Shown one piece after another: positions 53,253 to 60,468 of a stretch of DNA of 60,663 bases. The DNA lies in contig JAKOMP010000026.1 of assembly GCA_022241785.1 (NCBI GenBank), forward strand, positions 1 to 60,663, given 5' to 3'. How positions within the stretch are numbered: position 1 is the stretch's first letter; every line of letters starts with the position of its first letter. A model generated the notes under the pieces. The model saw only the letters and a program-made list of their open reading frames with translations. It did no database searches and was not told the DNA's origin. The stretch comes from Cyanocohniella sp. LLY. GTDB lineage: Bacteria; Cyanobacteriota; Cyanobacteriia; Cyanobacteriales; Nostocaceae. The position numbers and the translations under genes were made by a program.

Positions 53253-53319
53253 CAGGGATTAAATGTAAGAACTGATTTATGTGATCAACATAAACTTTTG
53301 TGATTACTCATAATCCCTG
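53253..53319 (+). ncRNA. Conserved intergenic stem-loop, copy 2
   Basis: CAGGGATTA (53253-53261) pairs with TAATCCCTG (53311-53319). The inner hairpin is TTTATGT/ACATAAA with loop GATCA. Arms differ from the other copies but remain complementary. Confidence 0.6.
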
Positions 53320-53389
53320 TGATATAGCTAACCTCAGCAATTTTCAATCTCATTGAACAAAGTCCTCACAAGTCTTTTAGGAGAAAATC

Positions 53390-53620
53390 ATGGCTAATAT
53401 TACACTTTCTGAACTACATGCTGTTGGAGCTGAATTGTTCCAAGATTCTGAAAGTTTTCTTAATGAATTCAGCGATGTAGATTCTATTTCGGGTGGACAA
53501 GGCAATAATGGTGGTGTCAGTGATCCTACTATGCTGACTAAGCTAGCTGGAGCCTTTGTCTATGTGTATGCCATTGGTCACGTTACTGTATTAGCTAAGT
53601 CATTCAGCGCACAACAGTAA
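53390..53620 (+). CDS. Cysteine-free RiPP precursor P3
   Basis: A 76-residue peptide, the shortest of the array. Leader MANITLSELHAVGAELFQDS to DVDSISGG at residue 36. Short hinge QGNNGGVSDP, then KLAGAFVYVYAIGHVTVLAK and SFSAQQ. The Thr of AFVTV is Tyr here, which identifies it as non-essential. AGGAG precedes the ATG. No cysteine. Confidence 0.7.
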   Translation: MANITLSELHAVGAELFQDSESFLNEFSDVDSISGGQGNNGGVSDPTMLTKLAGAFVYVYAIGHVTVLAKSFSAQQ

Positions 53621-53654
53621 TGAATTTAGGTAATAAGTAACTACTGAAGTACAT

Positions 53655-53735
53655 GGCTCTTTAGGGATGAACGGTAAACAGTTCTTTATATGATTAACAT
53701 GAAGTTCTGAAATTACCAAATCATCCCTAAGAGCC
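53655..53735 (+). ncRNA. Conserved intergenic stem-loop, copy 3
   Basis: GGCTCTTTAGGGATGA (53655-53670) pairs with TCATCCCTAAGAGCC (53721-53735) with one bulge. Inside are GGTAA/TTACC and an apical CTTTAT/ATGAAG helix. An outer CTACT/AGTAG helix can extend it. Confidence 0.62.
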
Positions 53736-53799
53736 GAGTAGTCACCATCTTGATTTTCCACGCAAAAAACAAGTCTCACAAGTCTTTTAGGAGTACATC

Positions 53800-54063
53800 A
53801 TGGCTAATATCACTCTTTCTGAATTACACGCTGTTGGTTCGGAATTGTTCCAAGATTCCGAAAGTTTTCTCAATGAATTCAGCGATGTAGATGCTATTTC
53901 TGGTGGTCAAGGTGGAGGTGTCAGTGATCCTCAAACACTAGCTAAGCTAGGTGGAGCTTTTCTGACTGTATATGCCATTGGTCACGTTACTGTGTTAGCT
54001 AAGTCATTTAGTCAGCCTGAGCCACCCCAAGTAATCGAGCCACCTGTTAAAGGTAAATTCTAG
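53800..54063 (+). CDS. Cysteine-free RiPP precursor P4
   Basis: An 87-residue peptide. Leader MANITLSELHAVGSELFQDS to DVDAISGG. Hinge QGGGVSDPQT, conserved AFLTVYAIGHVTVLAKSFS, and a proline-rich tail (QPEPPQVIEPPVKGKF) unlike the other copies. The tail may be removed or mark a different product. AGGAG lies before the ATG. No cysteine. Confidence 0.7.
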   Translation: MANITLSELHAVGSELFQDSESFLNEFSDVDAISGGQGGGVSDPQTLAKLGGAFLTVYAIGHVTVLAKSFSQPEPPQVIEPPVKGKF

Positions 54064-54088
54064 GTAATAGGTAATTACCAAAATAAAG

Positions 54089-54167
54089 GGCTCTTCAGGT
54101 ATTAACTGTAAAAAGTCTCTATGTAATAAACATGAGTTGACTAAGTTACTCATAATACCGAAGAGCC
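54089..54167 (+). ncRNA. Conserved intergenic stem-loop, copy 4
   Basis: GGCTCTTCAGGTATTA (54089-54104) pairs with TAATACCGAAGAGCC (54153-54167) with one bulged base. The apical hairpin is CTCTATGT/ACATGAG with loop AATAA. Compared with copy 3, several pairs change on both sides. Confidence 0.65.
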
Positions 54168-54220
54168 TAGCAAATCAAGGAATATTGAGTTTCATTTCCA
54201 CAAATTTTGAGGAGCAAATC

Positions 54221-54472
54221 ATGGCAACTATCAATCTTTTTCAACTATACGCTACCGGTTCTGAATTATTCCACGATTCTGAAAGTTTTTTGAATGAACT
54301 CAGTGATAGTGACGCAATTTTTCAGGATCAAGACACTATAGTCGGTGGGATATTTTCAATTAGTGCCTTGACTGGAGCATTTGTTGGTACATTCGCTATT
54401 GGTCATGGTGGTTATGCAGCTAAATCATTCAGTCAGCCTAGGAGTAAATATAGTCATGGCTTTGGCTGGTAA
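54221..54472 (+). CDS. Cysteine-free RiPP precursor P5 (diverged)
   Basis: An 83-residue peptide from ATG 54221, after GAGGAG. Leader MATINLFQLYATGSELFHDS; the double-glycine site is DTIVGG at about residue 44, shifted by an insertion (FQDQD). The end reads AFVGTFAIGHGGYAAKSFSQ and continues into PRSKYSHGFGW. AIGH and AKSFS are kept, whereas several Thr/Val are replaced. No cysteine. Confidence 0.65.
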   Translation: MATINLFQLYATGSELFHDSESFLNELSDSDAIFQDQDTIVGGIFSISALTGAFVGTFAIGHGGYAAKSFSQPRSKYSHGFGW

Positions 54473-54770
54473 TAGCCTTTTTTAATACTGCACTAGACGG
54501 CTATTTTGAGATTAAACATAAAAAGTAAATATAGCAATCCTATCTTCAGTGAAGACAGAGAGTGCAGATGTCAGAGAAACAAGAAAACTCACGAATGATT
54601 TAGGATTGCTATATTTAAAGGCTACTTTTTATTAATCAAAATCTCTGTTAGATAGGTGAAACAATATACAGTGTAAATTAACAAGTGATTTGTAAGTCAG
54701 TTAAGGCTATTACCACAACATAATAGGCTGAAATTGATTAATTATTCAATATTCCGTGAAAATTAAGCAA
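54473..54770 (+). other. Gap after P5 with a 17-bp perfect stem
   Basis: TAAATATAGCAATCCTA near 54525 pairs perfectly with TAGGATTGCTATATTTA near 54602, an arm length greater than in the other gaps. AGCCTTTTTT/AAAGGCT can extend it outward. It occupies the same place as the stem-loops between P1 and P5 and may be a variant of them. Confidence 0.55.
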
Positions 54771-55031
54771 ATGGCAGAAATCATAGTTTCTGATCTACAT
54801 TTCCCTGTCTCGGAAAGCTTTCTAATTGAAATAACTGATATGCATTTTCTGTCTGTATATGGTGGTGACGATTATGCATTTCACTACGCATTCCATCAAA
54901 TGATTCACTTTGCTTACAGGCTTTTAGATTTTATGTTAACGGCATTTTCTATCTACAGCATTGTGTCCTTAGCTCATTCATTTGGTGCTGCAAATATCTA
55001 TTCTCCACCTTCTCCATTTATCCCTTTTTAA
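54771..55031 (+). CDS. Diverged RiPP-like precursor P6
   Basis: An 86-residue peptide from ATG 54771. The start MAEIIVSDLHFPVSESFLIE keeps the SEL/SESFL layout of the other leaders, and a VYGG site occurs at about residue 28. The core is His/Tyr/Phe-rich, and FMLTAFSIYSIVSLAHSFGA lines up with the conserved end of P1-P5 (AHSF for AKSF). No cysteine. It is next to the kinase gene and could be an extra substrate or a partner protein. Confidence 0.55.
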   Translation: MAEIIVSDLHFPVSESFLIEITDMHFLSVYGGDDYAFHYAFHQMIHFAYRLLDFMLTAFSIYSIVSLAHSFGAANIYSPPSPFIPF

Positions 55032-55065
55032 TTAGTGAATTTCTATTGACATGATAACCAATAAG

Positions 55066-55135
55066 CTGTTGTGTGCAATCAATGCTTGGATAGCCTTTCT
55101 CTGGTTCTATAGTTTCTTGATTGACCAACAACAAG
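55066..55135 (+). promoter_or_regulatory. Stem-loop before the kinase gene
   Basis: CTGTTGT and CAATCAA (55066-55082) pair with TTGATTG and ACAACAAG (55117-55135), a two-part stem of about 14 bp around a 34-base loop. It may set the ratio of precursor to enzyme message. Confidence 0.5.
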
Positions 55136-55165
55136 TTTTCACTTTACTGAGGAGCATTTAACGCC

Positions 55166-56344
55166 GTGCCATTTTTATTAAGCTACCAAAATGTTATTGA
55201 TTACCTAATTCCGTTAGGATTGTGTACTGAAGAAGAACGTGCAGCAAGCAATATCGAGCTAAAACCTGCCAAAAACTTTAACTTATTACTCAGCTTACCC
55301 GATGGGCGGCAAATTTTAGTTAAGCAAGAGCGCCACAACAGAGAAGGGAAAACTGCGGGGGAGTTTGTCAAAGAATGGCAAATTCATGGGTTTTTGCAAA
55401 AACAACCCGAAATTAGCTACCTGCGCTCTTCTATTTCCGAGGTAGTGCATTTTGATGCTGAGAATTCCATCATTATTTTCAATTATCTCAGTAACTATCG
55501 GGATTTATCAGACTTTTACGCCAATGAAAATATCTTTCCCACACAGATTGCAACCATAGTCGGAACTAATTTAGCATCCATTCATCGTGTCAGTATTCAA
55601 CGTCCAGAATATCGGGAATTTTTTGAAGAGTCCCAGGATGAATCGGGTGCAGATGCAGCAAAACTTAATCATCGTATTGATAGGCTGACCCCAGAAATTT
55701 TTAGTACCGTTCCTGCTGATGGGTTAAGATTTTTTGCTCTTTATCAACGTTACGACAGTTTGGGTCAGGCGATCGCAGAACTGGGTAGCGCTTATACTCC
55801 CTACTGTTTGACTCATAATGACATGAAGTTGAACAATATCCTCATCTCCTTAAATTGGCAGGATGTCGTTTCTCATGGATATGTCTCAGACGAAAGCGTG
55901 ATTAGATTGATTGACTGGGAACGTTGTTCTTGGGGAGATCCAGCTATTGATTTGGGAGCATTAATCGCTAGTTACCTGCAATTATGGCTTTACAGCGTAG
56001 TTGTTGGCAGAGGGATGGAAATCGAAGAATCTTTACGTCTAGCGACAATTCCTCTACAATCCCTACGTTCTTCGATGGCAGCTTTAATGACCGCTTATTT
56101 GGCGGAATTTCCCGAAGTTCTGGAGCATCGTCCCGATTTTGTACGGCGAGTAGTACAATTTTCTGGTTTAGCCTTAATTCAAGCTATCCAAGCAACACTC
56201 CAGTACGAAAAAAGCTTTGGTAATCAAGGTATTTGTATGCTCCAGGTCGCCAAGAGTTTATTGTGTCGTCCAGAAGCATCTATCCCCACAATTTTCGGTA
56301 TGGAGTCATCAGACCTCGCTCCCAAAAACTTATCTCGCGCTTAA
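55166..56344 (+). CDS. APH-fold kinase, probable RiPP Ser/Thr kinase
   Basis: A 392-residue aminoglycoside-phosphotransferase-like protein. ILVKQERHN (about 50-58) holds the ATP Lys53; the catalytic loop is LTHNDMKLNNIL with Asp219 and Asn224; the metal Asp is Asp250 in LIDWERCSWGDPAIDLG. In class V lanthipeptide (LxmK-like) and thioamitide (TvaC-like) pathways a kinase of this fold phosphorylates precursor Ser/Thr before elimination by a HopA1-family lyase, which is the next gene. The start is GTG 55166, with AGGAG about 15 bases upstream. No resistance-gene hallmark is seen. Confidence 0.75.
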   Translation: MPFLLSYQNVIDYLIPLGLCTEEERAASNIELKPAKNFNLLLSLPDGRQILVKQERHNREGKTAGEFVKEWQIHGFLQKQPEISYLRSSISEVVHFDAENSIIIFNYLSNYRDLSDFYANENIFPTQIATIVGTNLASIHRVSIQRPEYREFFEESQDESGADAAKLNHRIDRLTPEIFSTVPADGLRFFALYQRYDSLGQAIAELGSAYTPYCLTHNDMKLNNILISLNWQDVVSHGYVSDESVIRLIDWERCSWGDPAIDLGALIASYLQLWLYSVVVGRGMEIEESLRLATIPLQSLRSSMAALMTAYLAEFPEVLEHRPDFVRRVVQFSGLALIQAIQATLQYEKSFGNQGICMLQVAKSLLCRPEASIPTIFGMESSDLAPKNLSRA

Positions 56345-56443
56345 AACACACTGAGGTGGCAAAGTTGGCCAACATCCCAACGCCGGGAAATCTTTTATTT
56401 CCCCCCACCTCCCCATTCCTTATATATTCACAGGCAAGCTCTT

Positions 56444-57544
56444 ATGCAACTATTAGATTCGCTACAAACTCAAATAGCAAGTATTCCTGAGCCATTGCAG
56501 ACATCACTACAAGACATTATTCAGAAGGTTAAGATCGAGTCTCACCATTGTATTAAGCACTCAGACTATAAAACTTTAGACTTGACAGAGCAGGCAATTT
56601 CCCGCTTTCAAAAATTGCCCTTGGATCTTCAGAATAAATATTTAAGTCTGCAACTGCGTAGTTTTCTCTATGGGATTTATTACAACGGTTCGTTGAAAGA
56701 AGAACTGACATTAAATGAAGAGACAACAAATTTAGCATTGAATCCAAATCTAGAAAATAACAGCTTTTTGGGTGTAGATATAGCTTTTTATGACCGCTTG
56801 CATGAAAGCAATAGAGGTGAAGGTTATTGGAGCAATGATTGGCTGGTGGTGAACGAGGAAACAGATGGTGCGTTAGCTGTACATAGAACTGGGTTGACAC
56901 TCCATATTGAACGCAATATTCACTTACAACCAGAACATCAAGATGCCACTATCGGCAGTGTAGTTGCCATTAAAATGCCGAAAAATGTTGTGCAACATGG
57001 ATTTTATATGGCAGTTGCCAATGCAGGTTCTCATGGTGATGATGAGATTGTGCGTATCTATTTCAATTTATCCCCAGATGGTGCAATAGCTGTCATGGAT
57101 AGCTTGACTACTCAACTTAATGCGCTGCTCATTCCTTTCACTTTTAAAGCGCTATATAATCCTTCTGATTATGGACGTTGTGATTCAGCAGTGCTTTATT
57201 TTGATAAACATAACTATGATACAGTTCACCCTGTACTAGAGAAGGTATATACAGAACATCAATCTTTATTTGGTGATGCTGTCCCTTTGTTTACAAAATT
57301 ATTAGCCCCAGGGTTAGCTCTAGCTGAAGAACCAAATAGCAAATTTACTGACAAAGAAAGTTTTGGTCTGAACCGTTGTCAAATAATTGCGAATGCTTTA
57401 CTTGAAGTTTGGCATCAAGATAATGATACACCAGAGACTCGGATGGTATCGATTTTAAAGCATTTTTCTATGCATGAAATTGAATTACAACGCCCATATC
57501 TTAATCCTCGTTCTGAAGATATTTATCCTTGTTTGAGGGTTTAA
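56444..57544 (+). CDS. HopA1-family protein, probable phospho-Ser/Thr lyase
   Basis: A 366-residue protein of the HopA1 (type III effector-like) family. Family landmarks: LQLRSFLYGIYYNGSL near 65-80, a central segment HRTGLTLHIERNIHL and VVAIKMPKNVVQHGFYMAVA, then VRIYFNLSPDGAIAVM and SFGLNRCQIIANALLEVWHQ near the end. In lexapeptide-type and thioviridamide-type clusters such proteins work with an APH-like kinase to form dehydroalanine/dehydrobutyrine. The gene starts at ATG 56444, 99 bases after the kinase, and is followed by a strong terminator. No cyclase or decarboxylase adjoins it. Confidence 0.78.
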   Translation: MQLLDSLQTQIASIPEPLQTSLQDIIQKVKIESHHCIKHSDYKTLDLTEQAISRFQKLPLDLQNKYLSLQLRSFLYGIYYNGSLKEELTLNEETTNLALNPNLENNSFLGVDIAFYDRLHESNRGEGYWSNDWLVVNEETDGALAVHRTGLTLHIERNIHLQPEHQDATIGSVVAIKMPKNVVQHGFYMAVANAGSHGDDEIVRIYFNLSPDGAIAVMDSLTTQLNALLIPFTFKALYNPSDYGRCDSAVLYFDKHNYDTVHPVLEKVYTEHQSLFGDAVPLFTKLLAPGLALAEEPNSKFTDKESFGLNRCQIIANALLEVWHQDNDTPETRMVSILKHFSMHEIELQRPYLNPRSEDIYPCLRV

Positions 57545-57593
57545 ATTTCTATTTATTACCTTTGAGAACAGGTATTTGTTCAAGATATGAAAT

Positions 57594-57650
57594 AGGGTAA
57601 AGGTTGAGAGTCAAAGTAAGACTAATTACTTTTACCCTTTTTTATTTTTT
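57594..57650 (+). terminator. Terminator of the RiPP operon
   Basis: AGGGTAAA (57594-57601) pairs with TTTACCCT (57631-57638) and is followed by TTTTTATTTTTT. It defines the 3' end of the precursor-kinase-lyase operon. Confidence 0.78.
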
Positions 57651-57742
57651 ATTTAAAAACCTGAAAGAACGCAGTTATCTATGTTAGAAGCTGCGTTCGC
57701 TGTATTTTCTAGATCCAATATTTGTGCTAAAGAAATTAAAGC

Positions 57743-57853
57743 TCACTGAAAAAAGAAACCAGTGAGTACAAGGGGGAAAAGTATCAAAACAGACACAATC
57801 AAAACCAGGGTTGCCGGATCAATTTTAATGTGATTTTTTTGTGGATCTCGCAT
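57743..57853 (-). CDS. 36-residue single-span membrane peptide
   Basis: A minus-strand frame of 36 residues, MRDPQKNHIKIDPATL, then the span VLIVSVLILFPLVLTGFFF and Gln. GGAAGG lies six or more bases before the ATG and is a good ribosome site. The charged start followed by one helix resembles small photosynthetic or transporter subunits, but I do not recognise it. Confidence 0.5.
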   Translation of the reverse strand: MRDPQKNHIKIDPATLVLIVSVLILFPLVLTGFFFQ

Positions 57854-57970
57854 TTGGCACCTTCCCACATAGACTAAGTATATTAACTCAGCCTAAAGGA
57901 TATGTGCGCGTTTTTCCAAGTTCCATTCGGTTGAGATGTCCAAAATTTGCCGCTAGTTCCGCCTATAAGC

Positions 57971-58078
57971 TTATTTTTTCCTCGGAAGTTTAGTCCCCAT
58001 TTCAGTCAAGGCTGAAAAAACCAGATAAACAATCAGTAACCCGACACCTGCAAAAAAAGCTAGTACATCGCTATCCAT
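57971..58078 (-). CDS. 35-residue single-span membrane peptide
   Basis: A minus-strand frame of 35 residues, MDSDVLAFFAGVGLLIVYLV, with an acidic start, one helix and a basic tail TKLPRKK. It is reminiscent of KdpF-type or photosystem small subunits in layout, not in recognised sequence. It lies between the other tiny peptide and the ketopantoate reductase-like gene, all on the same strand. Confidence 0.5.
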   Translation of the reverse strand: MDSDVLAFFAGVGLLIVYLVFSALTEMGTKLPRKK

Positions 58079-58094
58079 ATAATTACCGCCAATA

Positions 58095-59039
58095 TTAAAA
58101 GGCATTTCTGTTTCTGGCATCTAAAAATTTTAATTGATGGTAGATACAGCTAATCTGTGGTAAATTTACACCGGCTGCTTGCGCTTTCTGTAAGGGGTTG
58201 CCGAAAATTGCTTCTACTTCCAAGGGACGATGTTCATCATAGTCAATTTTCATGCTAGTGCGGTAAGGTTTCATCTTCAGTGTGTAATTAAGCATGGTTT
58301 GAATAAAGCTATCAGGAATGACGCGCCCCGAACTTTGGGCCCCAGTCGCCACTTCATTCATCAATTGTTCAACTAATGTGCGCGTGTCAGCATCCGCCAT
58401 TAATTCATCTGTTCTAGCGTTGAGAATCACAGATAGCCCATTGTAGGGAATGTTCCACACAAGTTTTTGCCAACGGGCCAAAAATAAGTCTGTGGCTAAT
58501 TCAATGGCAATACCAGCATGGCTAAAGTCATCAGCAATTTCCTGCATTCTCGCTGTAATCCCGCTAGGCTCATATTCAGGGTTATATTCTCCCAAAGTGA
58601 TTTTTCCATAATCTAAGTGGCGAATATGTCCTGGCCCCAGTTTATTGGAACACAGAAAACATAACCCACCGATAACTTTAACGTTGCTGACAATTTGGGT
58701 AACTTCCTCTTCCACACCCAATCCATTCTGCAATACCAACACTATTCCCTGATCTTTAACTACAGGTGGTAACAATTTTGGCAGTAAATGGTTTTGTGTT
58801 GTTTTTAGTGCCACTACTACCACATCGCATTGTGGCATTTTGTCTACATTGTGATAGGCGTTAACCAGAGGAAGAGTAAAATCACCATCTTTCGATTCGA
58901 CGAGTAAACCAGATTGGCTGACGTGTTCATAATCACTGTTTAGCAAAAAGTGGACATCTAAACCAGCTTTTTGGAGTTTAGCACCATAAAATCCACCTAA
59001 TGCACCAGTTCCGAGGATGGCGTACTTGCGATCGCACAT
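58095..59039 (-). CDS. panE: Ketopantoate reductase-like protein (2-dehydropantoate 2-reductase)
   Basis: A 314-residue NADPH-dependent reductase. The Rossmann start is YAILGTGALGGFYGAKLQ (residues 6-23), VVVALKTTQNH and VLVLQNGLGVEEEV follow, and the C-terminal domain contains the catalytic Lys region in FLARWQKLVWNIPYNGLSV. It would make pantoate for coenzyme A. Many genomes have several paralogs, so the precise substrate is not certain. The start is ATG 59039. Confidence 0.85.
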   Translation of the reverse strand: MCDRKYAILGTGALGGFYGAKLQKAGLDVHFLLNSDYEHVSQSGLLVESKDGDFTLPLVNAYHNVDKMPQCDVVVVALKTTQNHLLPKLLPPVVKDQGIVLVLQNGLGVEEEVTQIVSNVKVIGGLCFLCSNKLGPGHIRHLDYGKITLGEYNPEYEPSGITARMQEIADDFSHAGIAIELATDLFLARWQKLVWNIPYNGLSVILNARTDELMADADTRTLVEQLMNEVATGAQSSGRVIPDSFIQTMLNYTLKMKPYRTSMKIDYDEHRPLEVEAIFGNPLQKAQAAGVNLPQISCIYHQLKFLDARNRNAF

Positions 59040-59523
59040 TTGTTCAACACAGAGATTTTTTCAGGATTATCATAAAACGATGGCTGATAACAAGCTACCC
59101 TTGAGCCTGTGCATACTTAATTTATCATTCTCATTTTTAATTAAATTTTTGTAATAAAACTTAAGTCTTCGATAGATATTTTCAGTAACAAAGATAGCTG
59201 ATATTAGTGATGTTACAGTGATTACTGAAATGCCATATTTAATTCATTTGATGTTTTCAAGCTGCACACTCGTGACTTCCAGTCATGCGAGGTTCAAAGA
59301 TACAGTTTTTGCCTCCTTAATATATTTCCAGCAAGTAAACTTCCACCTTAATTTAAGGGTTTCTTCTACTTACGATAGATAGTCTGAGAAGTCAGTTCAA
59401 AAGTTTAATTTATGTTACATTAACGGAGTAATTACTTTAGGTATATGCTAATATTACGTCAAATATCTAAAAATATGTTTACTTTACCTATTTTTAAGAT
59501 GTTGACATTACCCCAAGAAATTG
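59040..59523. other. Divergent gap without genes
   Basis: 484 AT-rich bases between two divergent genes; no repeat or gene was noticed. Confidence 0.4.
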
Positions 59524-59859
59524 ATGCTTGATTTCAACGCCTTAGCTGACTTTTCTCGTGCCAATTGCGTAAGTATTTGTGCCTTTCTCATACCAGCAAA
59601 TTTGATTGCCTCATCACTTACAATCATTTTGACAATATTACATCGTCCGACACATCAAGTCTGGCAAGCTGCGGGAATAGCAAGCACTTTTGCTTCTGTG
59701 ATGATATTGCATGTATATACTTGGTTTATCATTGGTGTGGTAATGGCCCCCACTTACATTTTGTTGTCTTTAGCAATCACCTGTTTGGTAAGTAATTTGA
59801 TTGCAGTTCTATTTCAAAGACGCCACATTAACAGCCATCCTATTTCTCACAACGCCTAA
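59524..59859 (+). CDS. Small membrane protein conserved in Nostocales-type genomes
   Basis: A 111-residue protein from ATG 59524, with three hydrophobic stretches (VSICAFLIPANLIASSLTII, GIASTFASVMILHVYTWFII and LLSLAITCLVSNLIAVLF) and the conserved-looking start MLDFNALADFSRANC. I believe similar hypothetical proteins occur in related cyanobacteria, but no function is known. Confidence 0.6.
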   Translation: MLDFNALADFSRANCVSICAFLIPANLIASSLTIILTILHRPTHQVWQAAGIASTFASVMILHVYTWFIIGVVMAPTYILLSLAITCLVSNLIAVLFQRRHINSHPISHNA

Positions 59860-60074
59860 TCCTAATGTGATTATCACAGATATATATCTGGAGTTTACCG
59901 AAATGGCAATAAGTCCAAAACTCAAGAACAACTCCAGAATCTCACTGCGATCGCTTGGTTTTATTATGGTTATCAATAACGTTATTTAGGGTTGGTGTGG
60001 AAACATTTAGATAAGACGCACCAACTAATTTTTAAGAGTTGATATTTATACTCCAGGAATTAAGATAACTCTAC

Positions 60075-60122
60075 AAAATGCTTGATCCTATAATGAGATC
60101 AAGATAATTTCAGCATTTTTTT
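60075..60122 (+). terminator. Double hairpin with T-run
   Basis: AAAATGC (60075-60081) pairs with GCATTTT (60113-60119), enclosing a CTTGATC/GATCAAG hairpin; T residues follow. It could end transcripts from the small membrane protein. The rest of 59860-60197 holds nothing I can identify. Confidence 0.55.
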
Positions 60123-60197
60123 AAATAAGTTACTAAATAAAATTTTTATTATCGCAATAAAAGCGATCTCCGCTAACTAACCACCTGCTGTTGATGA

Positions 60198-60449
60198 TTA
60201 GTTGTCTATCGCTGTGTTGTTTTTCGATTGCTGTAATCGATGCGCTGTCGCTTCAAGCTTTTGAATCGCTTCATTCAGATCAAGCTCGATTAGTACTTGT
60301 ATAGAGTGTCCACTCGGCTTGCCCTTTCTCCGAGCAACCTCATCCAGTAATAAATTCCGAACAAATTTAAGCCAGTTCAATTCCTCAAATAATTTTTCGT
60401 TGTTGCCATCGAACTTATATCTTTCTTTTAGTGCATGACCAATAGTCAT
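60198..60449 (-). CDS. Hypothetical protein next to the IS630-type transposase
   Basis: An 83-residue protein from ATG 60449 (MTIGHALKERYKFDGNNEKL), charged and helical, with LLLDEVARRKGKPSGHSIQV in the middle and a Gln/Asn tail. The frame is open further upstream into the transposase end, but the ATG follows GGAAAG and fits better. No family is recognised. It may be cargo or a chance neighbour of the insertion sequence. Confidence 0.4.
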   Translation of the reverse strand: MTIGHALKERYKFDGNNEKLFEELNWLKFVRNLLLDEVARRKGKPSGHSIQVLIELDLNEAIQKLEATAHRLQQSKNNTAIDN

Positions 60450-60468
60450 CTTACAGCACTTTCCTAAA

